Positions 24,076-31,901 of a DNA stretch of 64,000 nt are shown here, one piece after another. The first letter of the stretch is position 1, and the number at the start of each line of letters is the position of its first letter. The translations under genes and the position numbers were made by a program. The DNA comes from JAUREX01 sp964472135 (lineage in GTDB: Bacteria; Pseudomonadota; Alphaproteobacteria; Rhodobacterales; Rhodobacteraceae), in contig CAYYJB010000003.1 of NCBI GenBank assembly GCA_964472135.1, positions 1 to 64,000 on the forward strand, read 5' to 3'. A model generated the notes under the pieces. That model saw nothing but the letters and a program-made list of their open reading frames with translations. It had not been told where the DNA came from and ran no database searches.

Positions 24076-25295
24076 AGCGGCCGCCCCGTCAGCAGCCGCG
24101 GCACATCGCCCGCAAGGCCCGCCGCCTCGCGGATGAAGGCACGCCGCAGCGCAGGCAGGCCCGACACCGCCGCCATCCCGAGGCCGCGCAGCGCCCGGAG
24201 CGGCGCGGCATCGTTGGAAAAGAGCCGGTTCACCCCATCCATCCCGAGCGCGAGCAGCGTCGCATCCGGCCGCCGCCAGCGTTCATAGGCCGCGAGCGGG
24301 ATGTCGCCGCCGATATCCTCGCCCCGCCGGCGCGCGCCGACCAGCACCTCGGCCAGCGCGGCCACGTCGCGCAGCCCGAGGTTCAGCCCCTGTCCCGCGA
24401 TCGGATGCACCCCATGCGCCGCATCGCCCACCAGCGCGACCCGCGCCGCGCGATAGCTCTGCGCGAGCGAGAGCGAGAGCGGATAGATATGCCGCGCCCC
24501 CTCGGGCGCGATGGCGCCGAGGTCGGGGCCGATCCGCTCTGCCAGCAGCGCCGCGAAATCCGCCGCGTCGAGGCCGTGGATCAGCCGCGCCGCCGCGCGC
24601 GCCTCGGTCCAGACGATCGAGGACCGCCGCCCCCGCAGCGGCAGGATCGCCAGCGGCCCGCCGGGCAGAAAGACCTGCCGCGCGATCCCGCCATGCTCGC
24701 CCTCATGCGCGATGGCGGTGGTGACGGCATCCTGCCCGTAATCATGCCCGACGCGCGCGATGCCCGCCTGTGCCGCGACCGCCCCGCCCCGCCCGTCCGC
24801 CCCGACGAGGAGCGCGGCCTCGACCTCTCGCCCGTCGCTCAGCCCGACGCGCACGCGGGCGGGGCCGGCCGCGTGGCCCGCCACCGCCGCCCCGTCGGCC
24901 AGCACGATGCCCGGCGTCGCCGCCATGGCCGCGCGCAGCGCCGCGTGCAGGTGGCGATCCTCGAGCATGAAGCCCATCGGGCCTTCCTCGATCTCGGCAT
25001 GATCGAAGGCCATCGCGAAGGGTCCGGCGCCCGTGCCCGGCCGCGCGTCGGTCGTGCGCACGCCAAGGATCGGCTGCGCCTCGGCCGCGACACCCTCCCA
25101 CACCCCGATCGCGGCCAAAAGCCGCTGCGAGGCCGCCGCCAGCGAATAGGCCCGCCCGTCGAACCCCTCCCGTCCCCGCGGCCCCGGCGGGCGCGGATCG
25201 GCGACGCAGACACCCAGCCCCGCGCACGCCAGCGCAAGCGCCAGTGCCGGCCCGTTGAGGCCCCCCCCCGCGATGACGACATCGACCCGATCCAT
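24072..25295 (-). CDS. UbiH/UbiF-family FAD-dependent ubiquinone-biosynthesis hydroxylase
   Basis: 407-residue class A flavin monooxygenase that should hydroxylate the ubiquinone ring. The dinucleotide motif VVIAGGGLNGPALALALA is at residues 6-23, VGADGRGG around 165 is the DG motif, and GDAAHGVHPIAGQGLNLGLRD (about 287-307) is the second FAD signature specific to the UbiH/COQ6 family. Alphaproteobacteria use different sets of such hydroxylases (UbiL, UbiM, UbiH, UbiF), and the position attacked cannot be read from sequence here. The gene is divergent from the amidase and its stop overlaps the yggS stop. Confidence 0.88.
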   Translation of the reverse strand: MDRVDVVIAGGGLNGPALALALACAGLGVCVADPRPPGPRGREGFDGRAYSLAAASQRLLAAIGVWEGVAAEAQPILGVRTTDARPGTGAGPFAMAFDHAEIEEGPMGFMLEDRHLHAALRAAMAATPGIVLADGAAVAGHAAGPARVRVGLSDGREVEAALLVGADGRGGAVAAQAGIARVGHDYGQDAVTTAIAHEGEHGGIARQVFLPGGPLAILPLRGRRSSIVWTEARAAARLIHGLDAADFAALLAERIGPDLGAIAPEGARHIYPLSLSLAQSYRAARVALVGDAAHGVHPIAGQGLNLGLRDVAALAEVLVGARRRGEDIGGDIPLAAYERWRRPDATLLALGMDGVNRLFSNDAAPLRALRGLGMAAVSGLPALRRAFIREAAGLAGDVPRLLTGRPL

Positions 25296-25379
25296 GCCCG
25301 CGCCCTAATCGCGCCGGGCGGGATTGTCCATGCGACGCAGGCCCGCTAGCTTCGGCCTCCACAGCATCGGGGGTGCGGC

Positions 25380-26714
25380 ATGGCCGGGGATTGGGCGAAG
25401 ATGACGGCGGCCGAGACGGGCCGCGAGATCGAGGCGGGCCGTGCCGATCCGGTCGCGCTGGCCGAGGCCTTTCTCGGGGCCATCGCGGCGCATCCCGACG
25501 GCGCGCGCGTCTATGCCCGCACGACGCCCGAACGCGCGCTGGCCGAGGCGGGCGCGGCGCGCGCGCGCGCCCGCGCGGGGCTCCGCCGCCACCCCCTCGA
25601 CGGCGTGCCGCTGAGCTGGAAGGACCTCTTCGATACCGCGGGCACCGCGACCGAGGCGGGCAGCGCGCTCTTGCGGGGCCGTGTGCCGCAGGCCGATGCC
25701 GACGTGCTGGCCGAGGCGACGCGGGCGGGCCTTGTCTGCCTTGGCAAGACGCACATGTCCGAGCTGGCGTTTTCGGGCCTCGGCCTCAATCCCGTGACGG
25801 CGACGCCGCCGAACGTGAACGATCCCGCCCGCGTGCCCGGCGGGTCGTCGTCGGGGGCGGCGGCGTCGGTGGCGCTCGGGCTCGCGCCGGCGGCGATCGG
25901 GTCGGACACGGGCGGTTCGGTGCGCATCCCGGCCGCGTGGAACGATCTGGTCGGCCTCAAGACCTCCGAGGGCCGGCTTGGCCTCGGCGGTGTCGTGCCG
26001 CTGGCCGAGAGCTTCGACACGGTGGGCCCGCTCGCGCGCAGCGTCGAGGATTGCGCGCTTCTCCTCTCGGCGCTCGGGGGGGGGCGGCCGATGGACCTGC
26101 GCGGCGCGCACCTCGGGGGCGTGCGCCTCCTGATCCTCGAATCGGTCGCCTTCGACGAGATCCGCCCAGAACCGGCCGCCGCCTTCGCCGATGCCGCCCG
26201 CCGGCTCGAGGCCGCAGGTGCCACGCTCTCGCGCGCCCGCGTCCGGGCCGCAGCCGAGGCGCTGACCCTCGCGCCCGCCCTCGTCGCGCCCGAAGCCTAC
26301 GGCACCTGGTCCGGGACGATCGAGGCCGCGCCGCACCTCATGTTCCCCCCGATCCTCGAACGCTTCCGCGGGGGCGCGAGCATCAAGGCGATGGATTATG
26401 TCGCGGCGCGGCGGCGGATGCGCGCGCTGCGGGCCGAATGGGCCGCCGAGGTCGCGGGCTTCGACGCGGTGATCCTGCCCACGGCGCCGATCCTGCCGCC
26501 TGATGCCGCGCGGCTCATGACGGATGCGGCCTATTACACGGCCGAGAACCTGCTCGCGCTGCGCAACACGCGCATCGGCAACATCCTCGGGCTCTGCGGG
26601 CTCAGCCTGCCGACGGGGCATCCGTCGTGCGGGATCATGCTGCTTGCCCCCGCCATGGCCGAAGAGCGTCTCTTGCGCGTCGGGGCCGCGGCCGAGGCCG
26701 CCCTCGGCGTCTGA
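25380..26714 (+). CDS. Amidase signature family protein
   Basis: 444-residue amidase with the Ser-cisSer-Lys triad: Lys81 in VPLSWKDLFDTAG, the cis-Ser in RVPGGSSSGAAASVALG (about 157) and the nucleophile Ser180 in GSDTGGSVRIPAAW. It resembles GatA, but is not next to gatC or gatB and lacks other GatCAB context, so it is more likely a catabolic amidase of unknown substrate. The C-terminus LGLCGLSLPTGHPSCGIMLLAP is typical of stand-alone amidases. ATG 25380 lies 84 bp from the divergent ubiH-type start, and the gene converges on zapA. Confidence 0.88.
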   Translation: MAGDWAKMTAAETGREIEAGRADPVALAEAFLGAIAAHPDGARVYARTTPERALAEAGAARARARAGLRRHPLDGVPLSWKDLFDTAGTATEAGSALLRGRVPQADADVLAEATRAGLVCLGKTHMSELAFSGLGLNPVTATPPNVNDPARVPGGSSSGAAASVALGLAPAAIGSDTGGSVRIPAAWNDLVGLKTSEGRLGLGGVVPLAESFDTVGPLARSVEDCALLLSALGGGRPMDLRGAHLGGVRLLILESVAFDEIRPEPAAAFADAARRLEAAGATLSRARVRAAAEALTLAPALVAPEAYGTWSGTIEAAPHLMFPPILERFRGGASIKAMDYVAARRRMRALRAEWAAEVAGFDAVILPTAPILPPDAARLMTDAAYYTAENLLALRNTRIGNILGLCGLSLPTGHPSCGIMLLAPAMAEERLLRVGAAAEAALGV

Positions 26715-26720
26715 GGCGCC

Positions 26721-27104
26721 TCAGCCCAGCGGGCCGACCGCGCGCTCCTCGAGCTCGGCCGCCAGCGCCTCGGCGCGCGCGGCCAGCTCGGCGAGCGTCT
26801 CGGTCACCTCGGGCGGGATGACCGGCACCTCGATGCGCTCGGGCCGGGGCGGCGGGCGGTTGGCGAGTGCCGCCGCCTGCGCGCGCACCTGGCTCAGCTC
26901 CGCCTCCTGCGCGATGGCACGATCGGCGAGCACGAGTCCCGCCATCAGCATCATCGTGACATCGGGCATCCGCCCGAGCGCCTTCGTCAGTTCGGCCGCC
27001 TCGGCATCGAGCATCCGCGCAGCCGCGATCAGCGCATCCTCGCCCCCCGGCTGGCAGGCGACGCGAAAGGCGCGCCCGCCGATGGTGATGTCAAGCTCAG
27101 CCAT
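26721..27104 (-). CDS. zapA: Cell division protein ZapA
   Basis: 127 residues. ZapA crosslinks FtsZ protofilaments at the division ring. LDITIGGRAFRVACQPGGEDALIAAARMLDAEAAEL is the globular head, MMLMAGLVLADRAI the start of the dimer helix, then a coiled coil to the end with a Pro-rich break near residues 83-97 (RPPPRPER). Slightly longer than E. coli ZapA. It overlaps the upstream coiled-coil gene by 8 bp, so the two are co-translated. FtsZ is encoded about 15 kb away in the same window. Confidence 0.88.
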   Translation of the reverse strand: MAELDITIGGRAFRVACQPGGEDALIAAARMLDAEAAELTKALGRMPDVTMMLMAGLVLADRAIAQEAELSQVRAQAAALANRPPPRPERIEVPVIPPEVTETLAELAARAEALAAELEERAVGPLG

Positions 27105-27492
27105 GGGTCAGCCCCCCCGCGATCAGCGGCTTGAGTTCGGCGAGGATGCCGTCGAGTTCGGCGACCTCGGCCGCGCGGTCGGCGCGCAGCGCCTCGAGCT
27201 CGGCGCGCAGCGCCCGGTCGATGCTGCCCGGATCGACCGCGCCCTGCGCGATCTCTCCCTCGATCTGCGCGAGGCTCTCGCGCAGGCCGGCGTTCGCCGA
27301 CCGCAGGCGCTGGTTCTCGCGCGTCAGCGCATCGATGCGCGCGAGCAACTCCGGATCGGGCGCCTGCGGCTCGGGGGCGGGTGCGGTCACGGGGGCGGGC
27401 GCATCGACGAGCGGGCCGAGGTGCTCGGCGCTGCGTGCGATGCGTTCCAGCGCCGCCGTGATGCGCCGTTCGTATCCTGCAATCTCACCCAT
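27097..27492 (-). CDS. Small coiled-coil protein coupled to ZapA
   Basis: 131 residues, not assigned to a named family. Residues 1-25 (MGEIAGYERRITAALERIAR) are amphipathic, then a Pro/Ala linker (about 31-45), then a long heptad-type helix (ELLARIDALTRENQRLRSAN through EVAELDGILAELKPLIAGG). ATG 27492 is used; an open extension upstream to 27675 is Arg/Cys-rich and unlike the rest. The gene overlaps zapA by 8 bp; small coiled-coil genes occupy this position in other Rhodobacterales. A role in Z-ring assembly with ZapA (comparable to ZapB) is an inference from position and structure only. Confidence 0.75.
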   Translation of the reverse strand: MGEIAGYERRITAALERIARSAEHLGPLVDAPAPVTAPAPEPQAPDPELLARIDALTRENQRLRSANAGLRESLAQIEGEIAQGAVDPGSIDRALRAELEALRADRAAEVAELDGILAELKPLIAGGLTHG

Positions 27493-27686
27493 GCCGCGAT
27501 CCCGATTGCGCGCCGGGCAGGCCGCGCCCACCCCGCGGGTTTCTTCCGCTGGCGCACTCTGCCATGCAAGGGCGCGCGACTTCAACACAAACGCGCATCC
27601 TGATGGCAAAGCACCGATGCGGACGCTTGCCAACGGCCCAAGGGCTGCTATGCACGACCCGCCCCGCCATGCCAAGGAGCCACCCC

Positions 27687-29756
27687 GTGGATATCGAGAC
27701 CCTGCGCACCCGCCACCCCGACCACTGGCAGATGGCCTGCGCGATCCGCGCGCTGGCGATGGATGCCGTTCAGGCCGCGAACTCGGGCCACCCCGGCATG
27801 CCGATGGGCATGGCCGATGTGGCGACCGTCCTCTATGCGCGCCACCTGCGCTTTGATGCCGCGTCGCCCGACTGGGCCGATCGCGACCGCTTCATCCTCT
27901 CGGCCGGGCACGGCTCTATGCTGCTCTATGCGCTTTTGCATCTGACGGGCCACGCCGACATGACGCTCGATCAGCTGCGCGCCTTTCGCCAGTTCGGATC
28001 GGCGACGGCGGGCCACCCCGAATTCGGCCACGCCAAGGGCATCGAGACGACGACCGGCCCGCTGGGGCAGGGGCTCGCCAATGCCGTGGGCTTCGCGATG
28101 GCCGAGGCCGCGCTGCGCGCCCGCTTCGGCGAGCATTTCGTGAACCACCGCACCTGGGTGATCGCGGGCGACGGCTGCCTGATGGAGGGCATCAGCCACG
28201 AGGCGATCGGCCTTGCCGGGATGCAGAAGCTCAACCGCCTGATCGTGCTGTGGGACAACAACGGCATCTCGATCGACGGCAAGGTGTCGCTGTCGGACAC
28301 GACCGACCAGCGCGCGCGCTTCGCCGCCGCCGGCTGGCAGGTGCTGTCGTGCGACGGCCACGACCCCGACGACATCGACCGCGCCCTGACCGCCGCCCGC
28401 GAGGCCGAGGCGCCGGTGCTGGTCGATTGCCGCACCCACATCGGCTTCGGCAGCCCGAAAAAGCAAGATAGCGCCGCCGCCCACGGCTCACCCCTCGGGG
28501 CCGAGGAAATCGCCGCCGTGCGCGCGATCTACGGCTGGCCGCACGCCCCGTTCGAGATCCCGGCCCAGGTGCGGGCGCTCTGGCAGGCGGCGGGCACGCG
28601 CGGCGCCGCCGCCCGCGCCGAGTGGGAGGGGCGCATCGCCGCCGCCCAGCCCGGACGGCAGGCCGAATTCGCCCGCGTCATGTCGGGCGAGGCGCCCCGC
28701 CGCCTTGCCGGCGCGATCCGCGCGCTGAAGCGCAAGCTTGCCGCCGAGACGCCCAAGGTCGCGACCCGCAAGGCCAGCGAGATGGCGCTGGCCGTCATCA
28801 ACCCCGTCATGCCCGAGACGATCGGCGGTTCGGCCGACCTCACCGGGTCGAACAACACGCTGACGCCGGGCCTCGGCATCTATGGCCCCGACAACCGCAA
28901 GGGGCGCTATGTCCACTACGGCATCCGCGAACATGCGATGGCGGCGGCGATGAACGGGATAATGCTGCACGGCGGCCTCAGGCCCTATGGCGGCACCTTC
29001 CTGTGCTTTGCGGATTATTCCCGCCCCGCGATCCGCCTCGCCGCGCTGATGAAGCAGCCCGTCATCCATGTGATGACGCATGATTCGATCGGTCTGGGCG
29101 AGGATGGCCCGACCCACCAGCCGGTCGAGCATTTGGCAAGCCTGCGCGCCATGCCCAACCTTCTGGTCCTGCGCCCGGCCGACGCGATCGAGACGGCCGA
29201 GGCGTGGGAGGTGGCACTCGGCGCGCGCACGACGCCCTCCGTCATCGCGCTGTCGCGGCAGAACCTGCCCACGGTGCGCGCCAAGGCCATCGGCAAGAAC
29301 CTGACCGCGCTCGGCGGCTATGTGCTGGCCGACGCCGAGGGCAAGCGGCAGGCTGTCCTGCTCGCGACCGGCTCGGAGGTCGAGATCGCGCTCAAGGCCC
29401 GCGACATCCTGCAGGCCGAGGGGGTGGGCACGCGCGTCGTCTCGATGCCGTGCTGGGAGCTTTTCGAGGAGCAGCCACAGGAATACCGCGCCAAGGTGCT
29501 GCCGCGCGGTCCGGTGCGCGTCGCGGTCGAGGCCGCGATCCGCTTCGGCTGGGACCGCTGGCTCTTTGGCGAGGGCGGCCGGCGCGAGCGGTCGGGCTTT
29601 GTGGGCATGCATGATTTCGGCGCCTCGGCCCCGGCCGAGCGGCTCTATGCCGAGTTCGGGATCACCCCCGAGGCGGTGGCGCAGAAGGTGCGCGATCTGA
29701 TCGCGCGCGAGGGATCGGGCGGCAAGGCGAAACCCGCCAAGGGCAAGCCCGCCTAG
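27687..29756 (+). CDS. tkt: Transketolase
   Basis: 689 residues, thiamine-diphosphate enzyme of the pentose phosphate or Calvin cycle. The N-terminus MDIETLRTRHPDHWQMACAI is followed by ANSGHPGMPMGMA, the Mg/ThDP motif GDGCLMEGISHEA...WDNNGISIDG (about 150-190), and the pyrimidine domain with HYGIREHAMAAAMNG and DSIGLGEDGPTHQPVEHLA. GTG 27687 is chosen since AAGGAG sits 7 nt upstream; an ATG at 27669 would place that box inside the gene. The C-terminus ends in a Lys/Pro/Gly tail. Its stop codon shares CTAG with the convergent znuB stop. Confidence 0.95.
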   Translation: MDIETLRTRHPDHWQMACAIRALAMDAVQAANSGHPGMPMGMADVATVLYARHLRFDAASPDWADRDRFILSAGHGSMLLYALLHLTGHADMTLDQLRAFRQFGSATAGHPEFGHAKGIETTTGPLGQGLANAVGFAMAEAALRARFGEHFVNHRTWVIAGDGCLMEGISHEAIGLAGMQKLNRLIVLWDNNGISIDGKVSLSDTTDQRARFAAAGWQVLSCDGHDPDDIDRALTAAREAEAPVLVDCRTHIGFGSPKKQDSAAAHGSPLGAEEIAAVRAIYGWPHAPFEIPAQVRALWQAAGTRGAAARAEWEGRIAAAQPGRQAEFARVMSGEAPRRLAGAIRALKRKLAAETPKVATRKASEMALAVINPVMPETIGGSADLTGSNNTLTPGLGIYGPDNRKGRYVHYGIREHAMAAAMNGIMLHGGLRPYGGTFLCFADYSRPAIRLAALMKQPVIHVMTHDSIGLGEDGPTHQPVEHLASLRAMPNLLVLRPADAIETAEAWEVALGARTTPSVIALSRQNLPTVRAKAIGKNLTALGGYVLADAEGKRQAVLLATGSEVEIALKARDILQAEGVGTRVVSMPCWELFEEQPQEYRAKVLPRGPVRVAVEAAIRFGWDRWLFGEGGRRERSGFVGMHDFGASAPAERLYAEFGITPEAVAQKVRDLIAREGSGGKAKPAKGKPA

Positions 29757-30550
29757 CCCCGCCGCAGCGCCGCCGCCCCGACCGACAGCGCAAAGAGGCA
29801 GGCCGCGACCGCGACGATCGTCGGCCCCGCCGGCGTATCGAGGCGCCACGCCGCCGCCACCCCGCCGAGCGCCGAGGCCGCGCCGATCAGCGCGGCCCAG
29901 CCCGCCATCCGCTCGGGCGTCGTGGCGAGGGGCCGCGCTGCCGCCGCCGGAATGATGAGGAGCGCCGCGATCAGGAGCGCGCCCACCACCTTGATCGCGA
30001 CCGCGACGACGAGCGCGAGCGCGAGCGTCAGCACCAGACGCTCGCGCACCGGGTCGATCCCCGAGGCCCGCGCGAGGTCGGGGCCGAGCGTCGCGGTCAG
30101 CGCGGCGTTCCACCGCCACAGCACCAGCCCCGCCGCCAGCGCCCCCCCGCCCCAGATCACCCCCAGATCGGTGCGCGAGACCGCGAGGATGTCGCCGAAG
30201 AGATAGGCCATCGGATCGATCCGGACCGCGGGCAGGAACGACACCGCGACGAGGCCGAAGGCCAGCGCCGAATGCGCCGCGACGCCAAGCAGCGTGTCGG
30301 CCGCATGCCCCCGCCCGCCCAGCCCCGACACCATCGCCGCCATCGCGAGCGCGACCACCAGCGCGCCCGCGAACACCGGCAGGTCGAACGCGAGCGCGAG
30401 CGCCACGCCGAGGATCGAGGCATGCGCCGTCGCGTCGCCGAAATAGGCCATCCGCCGCCAGACCACGAAACAGCCGAGCGGCGCCGCCGCCAGCGCGACG
30501 CCCACGCCCGCCAGCGCCGCGCGCACGAGAAAGGAATCGAGCCCCGTCAT
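29753..30550 (-). CDS. znuB: Zinc ABC transporter permease
   Basis: 265-residue inner-membrane permease of the ABC-3 (ZnuB/MntB) family, with about eight helices. FLVRAALAGVGVALAAAPLGCFVVWRRMAYFGDATAHASILG at the N-terminus holds the conserved GDATAHAS turn that contacts the ATPase; DPMAYLFGDILAV and KVVGALLIAALLIIPAAAAR are further signatures. Last gene of zur-znuC-znuB, overlapping znuC by four bases (ATGA), and convergent with tkt. Confidence 0.93.
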   Translation of the reverse strand: MTGLDSFLVRAALAGVGVALAAAPLGCFVVWRRMAYFGDATAHASILGVALALAFDLPVFAGALVVALAMAAMVSGLGGRGHAADTLLGVAAHSALAFGLVAVSFLPAVRIDPMAYLFGDILAVSRTDLGVIWGGGALAAGLVLWRWNAALTATLGPDLARASGIDPVRERLVLTLALALVVAVAIKVVGALLIAALLIIPAAAARPLATTPERMAGWAALIGAASALGGVAAAWRLDTPAGPTIVAVAACLFALSVGAAALRRG

Positions 30551-31338
30551 CCCCGCCCCCCGTCGGCCTCCGCGTGCGCGTGCGGGTGGTCGTGGCCGTG
30601 GTGATGGGTGTGCGCGTGGTCATGCGCGTGGTCGTGGTCGTGGTCATGGTCGTGGCGATAGAGCGCGAGCGCCCCGCCCGTCCCCGTCCCGAAGAGGGCG
30701 CGGTATTCCGGCGCGCTCGCGACCTGCTCGGGCCGCCCCTCGCAGCAGACATGACCGTTGAGGCACACGACCCGGTCCGAGGCCGCCATCACGACATGCA
30801 GCTCGTGGCTGACCATCAGCACCGCCGCCCCGGTCGCGGCGCGCACCGCCTCGATCTGGCGATAGAAGGCCGCCGTGCCCGGCTGGTCGAGCCCCGCCGT
30901 CGGCTCGTCGAGGATCAGCAGCCCCGGCGCGCCGATGAGGGCGCGCGCCAGCAGCACGCGCTGCATCTGCCCCCCCGACAGCGCGCCGAGCTGCACGGCG
31001 CCAAGCCCCGCCACGCCCGCGCGCGCCAGCGCCTCGGCCGCCGCCCCGGGGGCGACGCGGCGCGGCAGCGACAGGAAGCGCGCGGCCGTCATGGGCAGGG
31101 TCGGATCGATCGCGAGGCTCTGGGGCACATAGCCGATGCCGAGGCCCGGCCGCAGCCGCACCTCGCCGCGCAGATGCGGCACCGCGCCGAGGATCGCGCG
31201 CAGAAGGGTGGATTTGCCCGACCCGTTGGGCCCCACGATCGTGACGATCTCGCCCGGCTCGACCCGCAGGTCGACCCCGTCGAGGATGAGCCGCCCGCCA
31301 AGGCGCACGGCCAGATCGCGCACCGCAAGCAGGGTCAT
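30547..31338 (-). CDS. znuC: Zinc ABC transporter ATPase with His-rich C-terminal tail
   Basis: 263 residues. Walker A is GPNGSGKST (about 35-43), the Q-loop is in IGYVPQSLAI, the signature motif is ALSGGQMQR and Walker B LLILDEPTAGLD, ending with the H-loop VSHELHVV. The last ~35 residues are almost all His/Asp/Ala in alternating HD/HA pairs with few others. This tail is not part of the ATPase core and could bind zinc in the cytoplasm. ATG 31338 overlaps the zur stop by four bases; the frame is open a further 10 codons upstream into zur. Confidence 0.93.
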   Translation of the reverse strand: MTLLAVRDLAVRLGGRLILDGVDLRVEPGEIVTIVGPNGSGKSTLLRAILGAVPHLRGEVRLRPGLGIGYVPQSLAIDPTLPMTAARFLSLPRRVAPGAAAEALARAGVAGLGAVQLGALSGGQMQRVLLARALIGAPGLLILDEPTAGLDQPGTAAFYRQIEAVRAATGAAVLMVSHELHVVMAASDRVVCLNGHVCCEGRPEQVASAPEYRALFGTGTGGALALYRHDHDHDHDHAHDHAHTHHHGHDHPHAHAEADGGRG

Positions 31339-31817
31339 TCGGGCCGCGCCGCCCGGCATCCGGGGCACAGCCCCTCGGCCTCGACCATCACCGACTCGAG
31401 GATGAAGCCCCCGTCGCGCAGGATGGGGCCAAAGAGGCGCGGCGCCTCTTGTGCCCGCGTCTCGGCGACATGGCGGCAGCCGCGACAGATCAGGAACCCC
31501 GGCAGATGATCCTCGCCCGGCCGGGCGCAGGCGACGAAGGCATTGAGCCGCTCGATCCGGTGGACGAAGCCGAGCCGCACGAGGAATTCGAGCGCGCGAT
31601 AGGCGACCGGCGGCTGGGCGGGCTGGCCCTCGGCGCGCAGTACCTCGAGCACCTCATAGGCGCCCATCGCGCGATGCTCGCCCAGCAGGATCTCGAGCAC
31701 GCGGCGCCGGATCGGCGTCAGCTGCGCGCGCGTCTCGGCGCAATGGCGCTCTGCCGCCGCGATCGCGTCGGCGATGCAGCGTCCGTGGTCGTGCCGATCA
31801 AAGCCCGTGCCGTGCAT
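31335..31817 (-). CDS. zur: Fur family zinc uptake regulator
   Basis: 160 residues. The winged helix (TPIRRRVLEILLGEHRAMGAYEVLEVL, about residues 33-60, and PPVAYRALEFLVRLGFVHRIE) is followed by the dimerisation domain with FVACARPGEDH and two CxxC motifs, LICRGCRHV and LCPGCRAARPE, which bind structural zinc. The N-terminus MHGTGFDRHDHGRCIADA has extra His residues. ATG 31817 is taken; the frame is open 19 codons upstream. As first gene of zur-znuC-znuB it is probably autoregulated through the palindrome 59 bp upstream. Confidence 0.92.
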   Translation of the reverse strand: MHGTGFDRHDHGRCIADAIAAAERHCAETRAQLTPIRRRVLEILLGEHRAMGAYEVLEVLRAEGQPAQPPVAYRALEFLVRLGFVHRIERLNAFVACARPGEDHLPGFLICRGCRHVAETRAQEAPRLFGPILRDGGFILESVMVEAEGLCPGCRAARPE

Positions 31818-31875
31818 CGCGCCCGCCTTTCCGCAACCCTCTTGATACGCCCGGCCCGATCGGTTAGCAAGCAAT

Positions 31876-31892
31876 ATGTTATATCATAGCAT
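31876..31892. promoter_or_regulatory. Putative Zur operator between zur-znuCB and znuA
   Basis: ATGTTATATCATAGCAT is an imperfect 17-bp palindrome (6 of 8 pairs match around the central T) inside an AT-rich island of otherwise GC-rich DNA. It resembles the alphaproteobacterial Zur box, whose core is an ATGTTATA-type half site with its mirror copy. It lies 59 bp before zur and 10 bp before znuA, positioned to block both promoters when zinc is plentiful. Confidence 0.75.
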
Positions 31893-31901
31893 GAGGATCC
31901 C

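Noticed and set aside
25380..26714. GatA subunit of the Glu-tRNA(Gln) amidotransferase
   Set aside because: Amidase motifs fit, but gatC and gatB are absent and the sequence outside the triad looks like a stand-alone amidase.
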